From positions 1 to 34,330 of the forward strand of contig CAADGB010000534.1 of NCBI GenBank assembly GCA_900696455.1: a stretch of DNA of 34,330 bases, written 5' to 3'. How positions within the stretch are numbered: the first letter of the stretch is position 1; every line of letters starts with the position of its first letter. The position numbers were made by a program, and so were the translations under genes. Origin of the DNA: an uncultured delta proteobacterium (GTDB lineage: Bacteria > Myxococcota_A > Polyangia > Haliangiales > Haliangiaceae). Below are positions 1 to 9,733 of the stretch, piece by piece. The notes below the pieces were generated by a model. It worked only from the letters and a program-made list of their open reading frames with translations, did not search any database and had not been told where the DNA came from.

Positions 1-22
1 GGCGCCGCCGCCCGCGGCGGCC
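1..22. other. GC hairpin beyond the ispA stop
   Basis: Just past the stop of the minus-strand prenyl synthase gene, bases 4-11 and 14-21 are perfectly complementary (8 bp, 2-base spacer). There is no T-run on the minus strand, so this may be only GC-rich codons of a further gene or a weak transcript-end structure. The window edge prevents a decision. Confidence 0.2.
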
Positions 23-880
23 TCACGCGGCGCCGACGCCGCCGATCCATGTCGCCAGCGCCACCAGCGGCTGGCCGGCGGGACCGAGGTCGCGGGCGAG
101 CGCGGTGGCCTCGGCGCCGAGCTCGGCGATGCGCGCCGCCGCCGCCGCCGCGTGCTCGGCCAGCTCGCCGTCGTCGCGATCGTCGGCGTGCTGGAAGGCG
201 ATGCCCAGGGCCAGCCCGTAGCGCCCGAGGCGGGCCCGCGCCGCCTCGCCGGCGCCGGCGGCGATCGCGCCCAGCTCGCAGGCGGCGGCGAACAGGGCGC
301 CGGTCTTGCGGGCGTGCAGGTCCTCGACCGCCGCGAAGGTCGCGGGCCGGGCGCCGCCGAGGAGCGCGAGGTCGATGGCCTGGCCGGCGAGCAGCTCGCG
401 GGCGCCGGCGCGGCGGGCCAGCGCCGCGACCGCGTCGGCGCAGGCGGGGCCGAGATCGGCGAGCGCGGCGAAGGCCGCGGTGAGCAGCCCGTCGCCGGCG
501 AGGATCGCGATGGCCTCCCCGAACGCGACGTGGACGGTGGGCCGGCCGCGACGCTCGTCGTCGTCGTCCATCGCCGGCAGATCGTCGTGGACCAGGGTGT
601 AGGCGTGGAGCAGCTCGACCGCCGCCGCCGCCGGCAGCGCGCGCGCCGGGTCGCCGCCGCAGGCCTCGCACGCGGCCACGACCAGCGCCGGCCGCAGCCG
701 CTTGCCGGGGCCGAGGGCGGCGTAGCGCATGGCCTCGCGCAGCCGCCCCGGATCGTCGGCGGCCTCGCCGTCGTCACCGAGGCGGCGGGCCAGCTCGGCC
801 TCGATGGCGGGGCGCACGCGGTCGAGGAAGGCCCGGGCCGCGGCCGGCGCGGCGCCGGGATCGATCGTCGGCGTGATCAC
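23..880 (-). CDS. ispA: Polyprenyl (farnesyl/geranylgeranyl) diphosphate synthase, IspA type
   Basis: Condenses isopentenyl diphosphate with an allylic diphosphate to make C15/C20 prenyl diphosphates for quinones, carotenoids and undecaprenyl carriers; cytosolic. The 285-aa product shows GKRLRP (59-64), the first Asp-rich motif DDLPAMDD (99-106), KTGALF (192-197) and a second Asp-rich motif DDRDD (233-237). The GTG start at 880 overlaps the TGA of the upstream response regulator (GTGA, 877-880), so translation is probably coupled; the frame stays open further upstream, but only as a shadow of that gene. Odd: only 48 residues follow DDRDD, against roughly 65-70 in E. coli IspA as I recall it. 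The stretch carrying the usual LGK...GKxTYP segment appears missing, and the third position of the second motif is Arg rather than Ile/Leu. Being next to xseB fits the common xseB-ispA(-dxs) order; dxs would lie off the left edge. Chain length cannot be settled by eye. Confidence 0.9.
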   Translation of the reverse strand: MITPTIDPGAAPAAARAFLDRVRPAIEAELARRLGDDGEAADDPGRLREAMRYAALGPGKRLRPALVVAACEACGGDPARALPAAAAVELLHAYTLVHDDLPAMDDDDERRGRPTVHVAFGEAIAILAGDGLLTAAFAALADLGPACADAVAALARRAGARELLAGQAIDLALLGGARPATFAAVEDLHARKTGALFAAACELGAIAAGAGEAARARLGRYGLALGIAFQHADDRDDGELAEHAAAAAARIAELGAEATALARDLGPAGQPLVALATWIGGVGAA

Positions 881-1305
881 GGCGAGGGTTGTACCAGCTC
901 GCGCACGCGGTCGACGAGGGCGCGGCCGTCGATCGGCTTGGGGAAGAAGTCGACCGCGCCGCAGGCCAGGCCGGCCGCGACGTCGGCGGGCGCCGAGCGG
1001 CCGGACACGAACACCACCGGGATCCGCGCCCACTCCGGGTTCTTCTTGAGGGCGCGGCAAAGCTCGAAGCCGTCGATCCACGACATGTTGACGTCGAGCA
1101 GGATCAGATCGGGGCGATCCACCTGCAGCGCCGACACCAGGCGCAGGCCGTTGGCGGCGAGGGCGACGTCGTAGCCGGCGGTGCGCAGGACGCCGTCGAG
1201 GTACTCGCGGACCTCGCGATCGTCGTCGACCACGGCGATGAGCGCCGGGCCGGCGGTGGAGCGCCGGGCGCGGCCGGCGGGCGAGCGGGGCACGGGCGCG
1301 GTCAC
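877..1305 (-). CDS. Single-domain (CheY-like) response regulator
   Basis: A stand-alone phosphoreceiver domain of 142 aa with no output domain. Receiver hallmarks are in order: acidic pocket VVDDD (25-29), phosphoacceptor Asp71 in LLDVNM, Ser101 in VFVSG, and the conserved Lys123 in FFPKPID. The first 20 residues are a basic, Ser/Pro-rich extension. It starts with GTG at 1305, overlapping the xseB TGA, and its own TGA overlaps the ispA GTG. It is therefore translationally embedded between two housekeeping genes, with no histidine kinase nearby. Its kinase and target cannot be inferred from the window; in myxobacteria such orphan receivers are very common. The family call is secure, the role unknown. 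Confidence 0.9.
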   Translation of the reverse strand: MTAPVPRSPAGRARRSTAGPALIAVVDDDREVREYLDGVLRTAGYDVALAANGLRLVSALQVDRPDLILLDVNMSWIDGFELCRALKKNPEWARIPVVFVSGRSAPADVAAGLACGAVDFFPKPIDGRALVDRVRELVQPSP

Positions 1306-1544
1306 GGCGGATCGTCGGTGGCGGCCTCGTCGAGCGGGACCGACTGCGCGCCGCCGGCGATCAGCAGCTCGACCCGCTTCTCGGCGCCATCGAGGAGCGC
1401 GTGGCCGCGCTGGGCCAGCCCGACGCCCTCCTCGTAGGCTGTCAGCGACTGCTCCAGGCTGAGGTTCCCGCCCTCCAGCCGCTCGACCACCTTGCGCAGG
1501 CGGGCGAGGACGGCGTCGAACCCCTCGTCCTCGATCGTGGACAT
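1302..1544 (-). CDS. xseB: Exodeoxyribonuclease VII small subunit
   Basis: Small subunit of exonuclease VII, which with XseA degrades single-stranded DNA into oligonucleotides in repair. The 80-aa size is normal for the family. The conserved helical core is seen as [18 protein letters not shown] followed by [16 protein letters not shown] and a second helix ending in KRVELL. The ATG at 1544 is preceded by GGGGGA a few bases upstream. A TATAGT box lies 7 bases before the ATG (see promoter entry), so the message could also begin at the start codon. It is the first gene of a minus-strand operon with the response regulator and ispA; xseA is not in the window. Long upstream extensions of this frame run antisense through the Fur gene and are not real. 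Confidence 0.93.
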   Translation of the reverse strand: MSTIEDEGFDAVLARLRKVVERLEGGNLSLEQSLTAYEEGVGLAQRGHALLDGAEKRVELLIAGGAQSVPLDEAATDDPP

Positions 1545-1551
1545 GTCCCCC

Positions 1552-1557
1552 ACTATA
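1552..1557 (-). promoter_or_regulatory. -10-like TATAGT box before xseB
   Basis: TATAGT (minus strand), preceded by GGG, ends 7 bases before the xseB ATG. That spacing would put transcription initiation at or next to the start codon. No TTGACA-like -35 is seen at 16-18 bases. A purine-rich GGGGGA in the gap could equally act as a Shine-Dalgarno sequence. Confidence 0.45.
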
Positions 1558-1652
1558 CCCGGGGCGGCGGCCGCGGGGCGTGGCCGCGCGGGATCGCTTC
1601 TGAAATCCGGGAGCGCCGGATGTCGGTTGACGTTCGAGCAGTTACCGGGAAA

Positions 1653-2131
<479 letters not shown>

Positions 2132-2153
<22 letters not shown>

Positions 2154-3238
2154 GCCCCGCGCGAGCGGGCGGGGCGGCGGGGGGCGGGGGGCCGGCGTCG
2201 CCCGCGGTCGCCCGGCGCCTCGCGATCCTCGCCGCGCTCGCGCTCCTGGCCAGCGGCGCCGCGGGCTGCGGCGGCGACGACGGCGGCGACGGCGGCGACG
2301 GCGGGATCGACGCCGGCGTCGACGCGATCGCGTGCGACCCGACGACGGCGCGGCCGCTGGCGCCCGAGGTCCTGGTCGGGCCGGGCAGCGGCGGGGCGGC
2401 GCTCGAGGAGCGGGTGGTCGCCGCCCTCGACGCCGCCACCGCCTCGATCGACGTCCAGATGTACGCCTTCACCGTCGATCGCGTCGCCAGCCGCCTGGTG
2501 GCGGCCCGCGGCCGCGGCCTCGCCGTGCGCGTCATCCTCGACGGCAACCAGGTCGGCGTCGCCGAGACCCGGTCGCAGCTCGAGGCCGGGGGGGTGGCGG
2601 TGCGCCTGGCGTCGCCGACCTTCCCCAACGCCCACGCCAAGTACATGGTGCTCGACGGCAGCGCCGCCTTCATCCTGTCGGCCAACTTCACGGTCTCGGG
2701 CTTCGACAACCAGCGCAACTACGCCGTGATCGATCGCGACCCCGACGCCGTCGCCGACCTGGCGGCGATCTTCGAGGCCGACTGGCGCGGCGAGGCCGCG
2801 GCCCCGGGCTGCACCCGGCTGATGGTGACCCCGGGCGACGCCCGCACCCGGCTGCTCGCGCTCATCGCCGCCGCCACCACCACGCTCGAGGCCGAGCTGT
2901 TCTACCTGGCGGACTCGGCGGTGCGGCAGGCGATCATCGGCGCCCACGGCCGCGGCGTGGCGGTGCGGGTCCTGCTCGCCGATCCCAGCGACATGAACGA
3001 CAACACCACCACCGCCACCACCCTCCGCGGCGCCGGGGTCGCGGTGCGGACGCTGGCGACCCCGGACGTCCACGCCAAGCTCATCATCGCCGACGGCGTG
3101 GCGCTCATCGGCTCGCACAACATGTCGTCGACCGCGCTGCGCGACAACCGCGAGATCGGCGTGCTGGTGCGCGAGAGCACCGCGGCCACGGCCCGCGGGC
3201 AGTTCGAGCAGGACTGGGCGGCGGCCACCGCGTGGTGA
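2132..3238 (+). CDS. Phospholipase D-like lipoprotein with two HKD motifs
   Basis: The 368-aa product has a basic N-terminus, a hydrophobic stretch (30-43) and GAAGC ending at Cys46, a plausible lipobox, followed by a Gly/Asp linker (47-64). Two PLD-family catalytic motifs follow: HAKYMVLD (His168, Lys170, Asp175) with SANF, and HAKLIIAD (His314, Lys316, Asp321) with GSHNMSS. Two HKD motifs in one chain are the usual complete PLD active site. Family members are phospholipases, cardiolipin synthases or nucleases; substrate cannot be assigned, but a lipoprotein signal argues for action in the periplasm or at the outer membrane. The ATG at 2132 lies inside the end of the Fur-family gene (22-base overlap), implying co-transcription and possibly metal-linked expression; that link is inference. 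Confidence 0.85.
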
Positions 3239-3255
3239 GCGGCCCGCGGACGCCG

Positions 3256-3275
3256 GCTCCGACCCGCGTCGGAGC
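3256..3275. terminator. Hairpin between convergent genes
   Basis: A perfect 8-bp inverted repeat, GCTCCGAC-CCGC-GTCGGAGC, lies between the stop of the PLD-like gene (3238) and the stop of the minus-strand lipoprotein gene (3279). The position suggests a bidirectional terminator. There is no T-run on either strand, so it is not a classical intrinsic terminator. Confidence 0.5.
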
Positions 3276-3278
3276 AGC

Positions 3279-3806
3279 TCAGGGGCCCGGGGGCGGGGGC
3301 GGCGGCGCCGGCTGGCGCAGGCGCTCGTACTCGGCGTGCTCGGAGCGCGGCAGGACGCGCACCATGCAGCGCCCCGGCGTCGACGGCAGCTCGCCGATCA
3401 CGTAGACGTGGGCGTTCTGCCAGTAGGCGCGGCCCGGGCGCTCCTCGTGGGGCGCGCCGAAGTTGCTCTTGATCCACGACGCCAGCTTCTCCTCGTCGCA
3501 GCCGCGGATCTGGAGCTGGATCTCGATGACCCTGGCGTCGGGCTCGTTCGTGCCGAAGTAGAGGTCGACGTCGGCGTTCATCCCGGCCACGCCGAGGCGG
3601 GGCTGGCCGTAGCACCACGCGCCCTGGCGACCGTCGGGCAGCTCGGTGGGATCGCAGCGCCCGGGCGCCTTGGCCAGGGTCAGGCGCTTGACGTGGTAGG
3701 GGCCGATCCCGGCCGGCTGCTTCTCGCGCTCGCAGCCGGCGCCGCCGAGCGCGGCGAGGCCGGTCACCGCCGCGACGGCCAGCCCGCGGCGGCGCGCCGG
3801 GGTCAC
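3279..3806 (-). CDS. Small lipoprotein, function unknown
   Basis: A 175-aa predicted lipoprotein: basic start MTPARRRG, a hydrophobic segment, then GGAGC ending at Cys25 followed by charged residues. The lipobox is weak because Gly sits at -3. The mature part has several Cys residues (GRCDPTE, GAWCYG, IRGCDEE, GRCMVRV) and ends in a Pro run. I do not recognise a family. The GTG start at 3806 overlaps the TGA of the YceI-like gene (GTGA), so it is the last gene of a PP2C-YceI-lipoprotein unit and probably translationally coupled. Other ATG starts far upstream in this frame lie antisense or out of frame to YceI and have no support. Confidence 0.75.
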   Translation of the reverse strand: MTPARRRGLAVAAVTGLAALGGAGCEREKQPAGIGPYHVKRLTLAKAPGRCDPTELPDGRQGAWCYGQPRLGVAGMNADVDLYFGTNEPDARVIEIQLQIRGCDEEKLASWIKSNFGAPHEERPGRAYWQNAHVYVIGELPSTPGRCMVRVLPRSEHAEYERLRQPAPPPPPPGP

Positions 3807-4318
3807 GCCGGCCCCGCGCCGACGGCGCCGGCCAGCGTCACCTCGACCGTGACCACGTCCTCCATCTTGAACATGAGGAAGCGCGGCGCGGTCAGGCCGA
3901 GCGTGCGGATGTCGAGCTCGACGCGGCCGGTGGCGGCGAGCCGGGAGGCGTCGAGCGTGCCCTCGCCGGCGACGGTCAGCTCGACCTCGCGCCCGCGCCA
4001 GCGCAGGACGCCGGTGGCGGTGGCGCGGAAGCGCCCGCCGTCGTCGACCACGTCGCGCAGGCCGGTCAGGGTGAACGTGGCCTGGGGGTGGTCCTCGAGC
4101 TCGAAGTCCTTGCGCAGCTTCCGGTTCTTGAGGAAGTCGCCGGCGTCGAACCGGGTCATGTCGACGGTGAACGACGCGGTGGCGCCGGCGGTGGCCAGGG
4201 TGGCGGGATCGGCGGTGACCTCGCCGCTCACCGCGCTCCACACCGTGCGGGTGTCGTGCAGGCTCGAGCGCGCCCTCACCACCAGGGTGGAGCCGGCACC
4301 GACGGCGTAGCGCGGCAT
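3803..4318 (-). CDS. YceI-like domain protein
   Basis: A 171-aa YceI/lipocalin-like protein. This family folds as an extended antiparallel barrel binding polyisoprenoids or similar lipids. Family-like features are SLHDTR...SGEV near the N-terminus, the central [23 protein letters not shown] segment (FD...RNxxLRxxfFExxxyP in family terms), then [12 protein letters not shown]. Typical YceI proteins carry a signal peptide; here the chain begins directly in the domain ([19 protein letters not shown]), suggesting a cytosolic protein. It lies 22 bases after the PP2C gene and overlaps the lipoprotein gene by 4 bases. Its ligand is unknown; the operon suggests a lipid or stress role under phosphatase-linked expression, which is inference. 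Confidence 0.85.
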   Translation of the reverse strand: MPRYAVGAGSTLVVRARSSLHDTRTVWSAVSGEVTADPATLATAGATASFTVDMTRFDAGDFLKNRKLRKDFELEDHPQATFTLTGLRDVVDDGGRFRATATGVLRWRGREVELTVAGEGTLDASRLAATGRVELDIRTLGLTAPRFLMFKMEDVVTVEVTLAGAVGAGPA

Positions 4319-4340
4319 GGCGTTCTCCCTCGCGCGCGAC

Positions 4341-5108
<768 letters not shown>

Positions 5109-5146
5109 TGGCGCAGCGGACGGGGGGACGGGATGCCCACGACCGA

Positions 5147-5176
5147 AGGATAGGTTGCCCACGAAAGCCGCGTCAA
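5147..5176 (-). promoter_or_regulatory. Sigma70-like promoter for the PP2C operon
   Basis: On the minus strand TTGACG (5171-5176) is followed after 18 bases by TATCCT (5147-5152). Initiation near 5140 would give a leader of about 30 bases before the ATG at 5108, with no clear Shine-Dalgarno sequence. It lies in the shared region with divergent cinA. Confidence 0.5.
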
Positions 5177-5214
5177 CCCAACCGCCCGGATTCGCAAGCG
5201 GTCGCCCCAGGCGG

Positions 5215-5220
5215 TAGAGT
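5215..5220 (+). promoter_or_regulatory. TAGAGT -10 box immediately before cinA
   Basis: GGTAGAGT ends 6 bases before the GTG start, the spacing expected for a leaderless transcript. The 19 bases at 5211-5229 match 17 of 19 of those at the nagZ start (22745-22763). No Shine-Dalgarno sequence is present. Confidence 0.5.
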
Positions 5221-5226
5221 GCGGCC

Positions 5227-6486
5227 GTGCTGGCCGAGATCTTGACCATCGGCGACGAGCTCACCCGCGGCGAGATCGTCGACACCAACTCGGCGTGGCT
5301 GGCCGGTCGGCTGTGGGATCTCGACGTCACCGTACGCTGGATGACGAGCTGCCGCGACGACGAGGCCGACCTGCGCGCCGCGCTCGCCGCCGCCTGCGCC
5401 CGCGTCGATCTGGTCCTCACCTCCGGCGGCCTGGGGCCGACCGAGGACGATCTGACCTGCGACGTGGTCGCCGCCGCCGCCGGGGTCCCGGTCGCCATCG
5501 ACGAGGGCGCGCGCGCCCGCCTCGAGCAGTTCCTGTCGTCGCGCGGACGGCCGGTGTCGGAGGTGAACCTGCGCCAGGCCCGGGTCCCGGCCGGGGCCCG
5601 CGTCCACGCCAGCCCGGTCGGGCTGGCCCCGGGGTTCGAGGTCGCGCTCGGCGGGGTGCCGGTGGTGTGCCTGCCCGGCGTCCCGCGCGAGCTCCACGCC
5701 ATCTGGGAGGCCGGGCTGGCGGCGCGGGTCGACGAGCTGCGCCGCGCCCACGGCGCCGCGCCCCGCATCGCCCGCCGCGTCTACCGGCTGTTCGGCTGCG
5801 GCGAGTCCCAGGTCTCGGAGGCGCTGCGCGGCCTGGTCGACGACGTGGCCGGGGCGTCGCTCCACTACCAGGTCAAGTTCCCCGAGGTCCTGGTCAAGCT
5901 GGTCGTCCGGGATCCGGACGCAGCGGCGGCGGCCGAGCGGCTGGCCGCCCTCGACGCCGGCCTCGCCGCCCGGGTCGGGGCCTGGACCTACGGCACCGGC
6001 GACGAGCCGCTGCCGCTGGTGGTGGGGCGGGCGCTCCTGGCCGGCGGGCACCGGGTGGCGGTGGCCGAGTCGTGCACCGCCGGCCTGGTGGGGGCGCTCC
6101 TCACCGAGCTCCCCGGGGCGTCGGGCTACTTCGTCGGCGGCGCCATCGCCTACGCCGACGACGAGAAGGTGCGGCAGCTCGACGTCTCGCCGGCGACCCT
6201 GGGCGCGCACGGGGCGGTGAGCGAGGAGGTGGTGCGGGAGATGGCGCGCGGAGCGCGGGCGCGCACCGGCGCCGGGATCGGGATCGCGGTGTCGGGGATC
6301 GCCGGCCCCGGCGGCGGCACGCCGGCCAAGCCGGTGGGGACGGTGTGGCTCGCCGTCGACGGCCCGGGCGCCGGCCACCGCACCTTCCGCATGCGCTGGC
6401 CGGGGCCGCGCGACCAGGTGCGGACGCTGGCGGCGTGGTGGGCGCTCGAGCTGGTGCGCCAGGCGATCGGAGGCGCTCGTGCCTGA
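5227..6486 (+). CDS. cinA: CinA: competence/damage-inducible protein with NMN deamidase domain
   Basis: Two-domain nucleotide-cleanup enzyme. The N-terminal MoCF-like (COG1058) domain hydrolyses ADP-ribose-type compounds in characterised homologs; the C-terminal PncC domain deamidates nicotinamide mononucleotide in pyridine nucleotide salvage. Seen in the 419-aa product: [20 protein letters not shown] at the start, [14 protein letters not shown] (about 65-78), [11 protein letters not shown], and C-terminally [10 protein letters not shown] (Ser/Cys active region) plus [20 protein letters not shown]. Length is typical of full-length CinA. The GTG at 5227 begins right at the domain; there is no Shine-Dalgarno sequence but a TAGAGT box 6 bases upstream. 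It overlaps thpR by 8 bases and precedes recA, matching the cinA-(thpR)-recA order known in several bacteria. Confidence 0.96.
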   Translation: MLAEILTIGDELTRGEIVDTNSAWLAGRLWDLDVTVRWMTSCRDDEADLRAALAAACARVDLVLTSGGLGPTEDDLTCDVVAAAAGVPVAIDEGARARLEQFLSSRGRPVSEVNLRQARVPAGARVHASPVGLAPGFEVALGGVPVVCLPGVPRELHAIWEAGLAARVDELRRAHGAAPRIARRVYRLFGCGESQVSEALRGLVDDVAGASLHYQVKFPEVLVKLVVRDPDAAAAAERLAALDAGLAARVGAWTYGTGDEPLPLVVGRALLAGGHRVAVAESCTAGLVGALLTELPGASGYFVGGAIAYADDEKVRQLDVSPATLGAHGAVSEEVVREMARGARARTGAGIGIAVSGIAGPGGGTPAKPVGTVWLAVDGPGAGHRTFRMRWPGPRDQVRTLAAWWALELVRQAIGGARA

Positions 6487-7198
6487 GCGCGTGCCCGAGG
6501 AGAACGACGCGGGCCGAGGCCCTCCGCCCGAGGTCGGCGCCGGGGCGGTCCGCCTGTTCGTCGGCGTGCCGGTGGCGCCGGCGGTGGCGAGCGAGCTGGC
6601 GGCGACCTGCGAGTCGCTGGCGCGGCGGGCGACGGCGCACGAGGTCGCGCTGCGCTGGCTGGCGCCGAGCTCGTACCACGTGACCCTGCGCTTCCTCGGC
6701 TGGGCGCGGCGCGCGCTGGTGCCGGCCCTCGGCGAGGCCCTGGCGCGCGCGGTCGCGACCGCCGCGGTGACGCCGTTCCGCTTCCGCTGCGAGCGCCTGG
6801 GTGCGTTCGCCAGCCCGCAGCGTGCCACGGTGGTGTGGAGCGGGGTCGCCGACGGCGGCGGACTGGCGAGGCTGGCCGCCGCGCTCGAGGCCGAGGCGGT
6901 GGCGCTGGGCTTCGCGCCCGAGCGCCGGCCGTTCCACGCCCACGTCACGCTCGCCCGGCTGCGGGCCCCGGCGCGGGTGGCCGACGTGCTCCTCCCGTTC
7001 ACCGAACAGGTGTTCAGTGAGACGTTGTGCGATTCCATCACCCTGTTCGAAAGCGTAACGAAAACGACAGGTTCCGGGTATCTTCCGGTTCTCCGTCAGG
7101 CCCTCCCGGCGCCGAAATCGGCGGTCCAGCGTCAGAGCGACCCCGTACAACCGGCGCCACTGGACGCATCGCCCGGCAGCGACGACGGGTGGAAATGA
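6479..7198 (+). CDS. thpR: RNA 2',3'-cyclic phosphodiesterase (2H family)
   Basis: Member of the 2H phosphoesterase family (formerly 2'-5' RNA ligase, LigT), which opens 2',3'-cyclic phosphate RNA ends. The 239-aa product has both HxT catalytic motifs: HVTLRFLG (His67, Thr69) and HAHVTLARL (His155, Thr157). RLFVGVPV (25-32) is the usual first strand, and LFES...YLPVLRQ the last. About 30 residues beyond that are Pro/Ala/Ser-rich with no family counterpart. The first 22 residues are also an extension; internal starts are possible, but GTG at 6479 overlaps cinA (8 bases). The 3' part of the gene is less GC-rich than its surroundings and contains a LexA-like palindrome (7004-7015), so it likely doubles as the recA control region. 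The TGA overlaps an alternative recA ATG. Confidence 0.92.
   Translation: MPERVPEENDAGRGPPPEVGAGAVRLFVGVPVAPAVASELAATCESLARRATAHEVALRWLAPSSYHVTLRFLGWARRALVPALGEALARAVATAAVTPFRFRCERLGAFASPQRATVVWSGVADGGGLARLAAALEAEAVALGFAPERRPFHAHVTLARLRAPARVADVLLPFTEQVFSETLCDSITLFESVTKTTGSGYLPVLRQALPAPKSAVQRQSDPVQPAPLDASPGSDDGWK
7003..7016. promoter_or_regulatory. Candidate LexA (SOS) box upstream of recA
   Basis: The sequence CGAACAGGTGTTCA contains the palindrome GAAC-N4-GTTC (7004-7015). This fits the LexA box CGAACRNRYGTTYC known from Gram-positive bacteria at 13 of 14 positions. It also resembles a GTTCAG-containing myxobacterial LexA site as I recall it. It sits in the 3' part of thpR, about 200 bases before the recA start, in a locally less GC-rich stretch. 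I could not place a convincing -35/-10 pair after it. Confidence 0.5.
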
Positions 7199-7218
7199 CG
7201 TCCCCAACGAGGGAGCCC

Positions 7219-8433
<1,215 letters not shown>

Positions 8434-8483
8434 TCCCTGCCCGATCCCGCGCGCCCGCGTCGCACCTGCGGCGTCAGCGTCTC

Positions 8484-8520
8484 ACCGAGGCGACCCTGTC
8501 GTGGTCGCCTCGGTTGTTTT
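8484..8520 (+). terminator. Intrinsic terminator after recA
   Basis: A 12-bp perfect stem, ACCGAGGCGACC (8484-8495) and GGTCGCCTCGGT (8503-8514), has a 7-base loop and runs directly into TTGTTTT. It is the clearest Rho-independent terminator in the window and closes the cinA-thpR-recA unit. Confidence 0.92.
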
Positions 8521-8547
8521 CGGGACCTTGCCCGACGCCCCCACCCG

Positions 8548-8615
8548 GTCGCAGGGTGTCCCCGGTCACTCAACTGTCTGGAACTACAGCGTCACTGGAC
8601 GGTGATCCCTGCGAC
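8548..8615. repeat. 9-bp inverted repeat in the recA-lipoprotein gap
   Basis: GTCGCAGGG (8548-8556) and CCCTGCGAC (8607-8615) are perfectly complementary across 50 bases. That interval itself contains smaller hairpins such as TCAC-N6-GTGA (8592-8605). The 296-base gap 8434-8729 otherwise holds the recA terminator, an isolated TTGACA (8640-8645) with no matching -10 box, and the GAGGGAGG ribosome-binding site (8715-8722). Confidence 0.35.
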
Positions 8616-8729
8616 AAGAGTGCGACCCAGATCTTGCCTTTGACACGGCGATGCGCGATGACTTCGCCGACCGAGGGCTCGGAGAACCCCGCCAGCGGTC
8701 CACTAGCACCTTATGAGGGAGGCTTCGTA

Positions 8730-9719
8730 ATGCTGCGCTACCGGACGCAAGGGCTCCTTGCGGTGGGACTCGGAATGGTCGCCGGAGGTTGCTTCGGCGA
8801 ACCCGTCAACAAGACCGATCTTCGCTCCGAGGGACCGCCCGAGGTGCTGGCCGCGATGGGCCAGTCGCTCGTGACGCTCGAGGAGTACTCCTTCCACTGC
8901 CGGTACGTGAACGGCGTGCGCGACGAGAAGGCGCCCGGGTTCGCGATCGACGCGATCCTCGGCGGCCAGATCGTCTGCCCCGAGACCGCGACCGAGTTCG
9001 CGCCGACGCCGGTCGATCCCCGCGCCTTCGCGCTGCGGGTGATGTTCGACGAGCTCCTCGACGCCGACGCGGTCGAGACCCTCGACTGCGACGACGACGG
9101 CCGCTGCTCCGGCTCGCTCGACTCGACGCAGCCGGTGACCCTGACCTGCGACGGCACCGTGGTCGGCTACACCGGCTACTACGTGCCCAACGGCAACAAC
9201 ACGACCTTCCCGCTGGGGCCGTCGCTGTACATCGCGCCCAACCTCGACGAGCTGGTCTTCCCCACCGGCACCGAGTGCACGCTGTCCATCGGCGACGTCG
9301 TGGTCGACAAGACCGGCAACGCCGTGCCCGCCGACCAGCGCGACCTCGACCTCCAGATCGCCGACCTCGCCCTCCTGTTCACCGAGCCGGCCGACGCCGA
9401 GGCGGTGGGTGACCGCGCGGTGCTGGGCCCCGACGAGGCGATCGCGTTCGTGTTCAACACCTACCTCGACGACGCGACGATCGCGGCGACCGAGGTGGTC
9501 GTCCTCGACGGTGACGGCGACCCGGTCGCCGACGTCGACTTCGCCGTCGACGCCTACTTCGTCGACACCGACACCATCTACGTGTTCTCGACCGCCACCG
9601 ACGGCTTCCCGCCCGGCAACTACACCGCCCGCATCACCGCCTCGGCCGTGATCGGCGAGGTCAACGGCGGCACCGTCACCTTCACGGCGAACGAGGACGT
9701 TCGCTTCGTCGTCGAGTGA
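8730..9719 (+). CDS. Lipoprotein with bacterial Ig-like repeats
   Basis: A 329-aa predicted lipoprotein: MLRYRTQ, a hydrophobic segment, then VAGGC with acylated Cys21. The mature part looks all-beta, with at least two segments resembling bacterial Ig-like (Big_5-type) modules: ALRVMFDELLDADAVE... and AIAFVFNTYLDDATI...TYTARITASAVIGE-like endings (here NYTARITASAVIGEV). It is Asp-rich, including CDDDGRCSG and VLDGDGDPVADVD. The ATG at 8730 has an excellent GAGGGAGG 7 bases upstream. The receptor gene begins 14 bases after the stop, so the two are almost certainly co-transcribed and the lipoprotein is a likely surface partner of that receptor. Ligand unknown. Confidence 0.85.
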   Translation: MLRYRTQGLLAVGLGMVAGGCFGEPVNKTDLRSEGPPEVLAAMGQSLVTLEEYSFHCRYVNGVRDEKAPGFAIDAILGGQIVCPETATEFAPTPVDPRAFALRVMFDELLDADAVETLDCDDDGRCSGSLDSTQPVTLTCDGTVVGYTGYYVPNGNNTTFPLGPSLYIAPNLDELVFPTGTECTLSIGDVVVDKTGNAVPADQRDLDLQIADLALLFTEPADAEAVGDRAVLGPDEAIAFVFNTYLDDATIAATEVVVLDGDGDPVADVDFAVDAYFVDTDTIYVFSTATDGFPPGNYTARITASAVIGEVNGGTVTFTANEDVRFVVE

Positions 9720-9733
9720 AAGGACCCCACACC

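Noticed and set aside
1545-1652. A Fur box controlling the Fur-family gene or xseB
   Set aside because: No GATAAT-rich 19-mer palindrome is visible. The only AT-rich bits are the TATAGT box and GGGAAAATGAAAACC around the start.
8640-8645. TTGACA as a -35 element for the lipoprotein-receptor operon
   Set aside because: No TATAAT-like hexamer lies 16-18 bases downstream (TTCGCC region), so I could not support a promoter from it.
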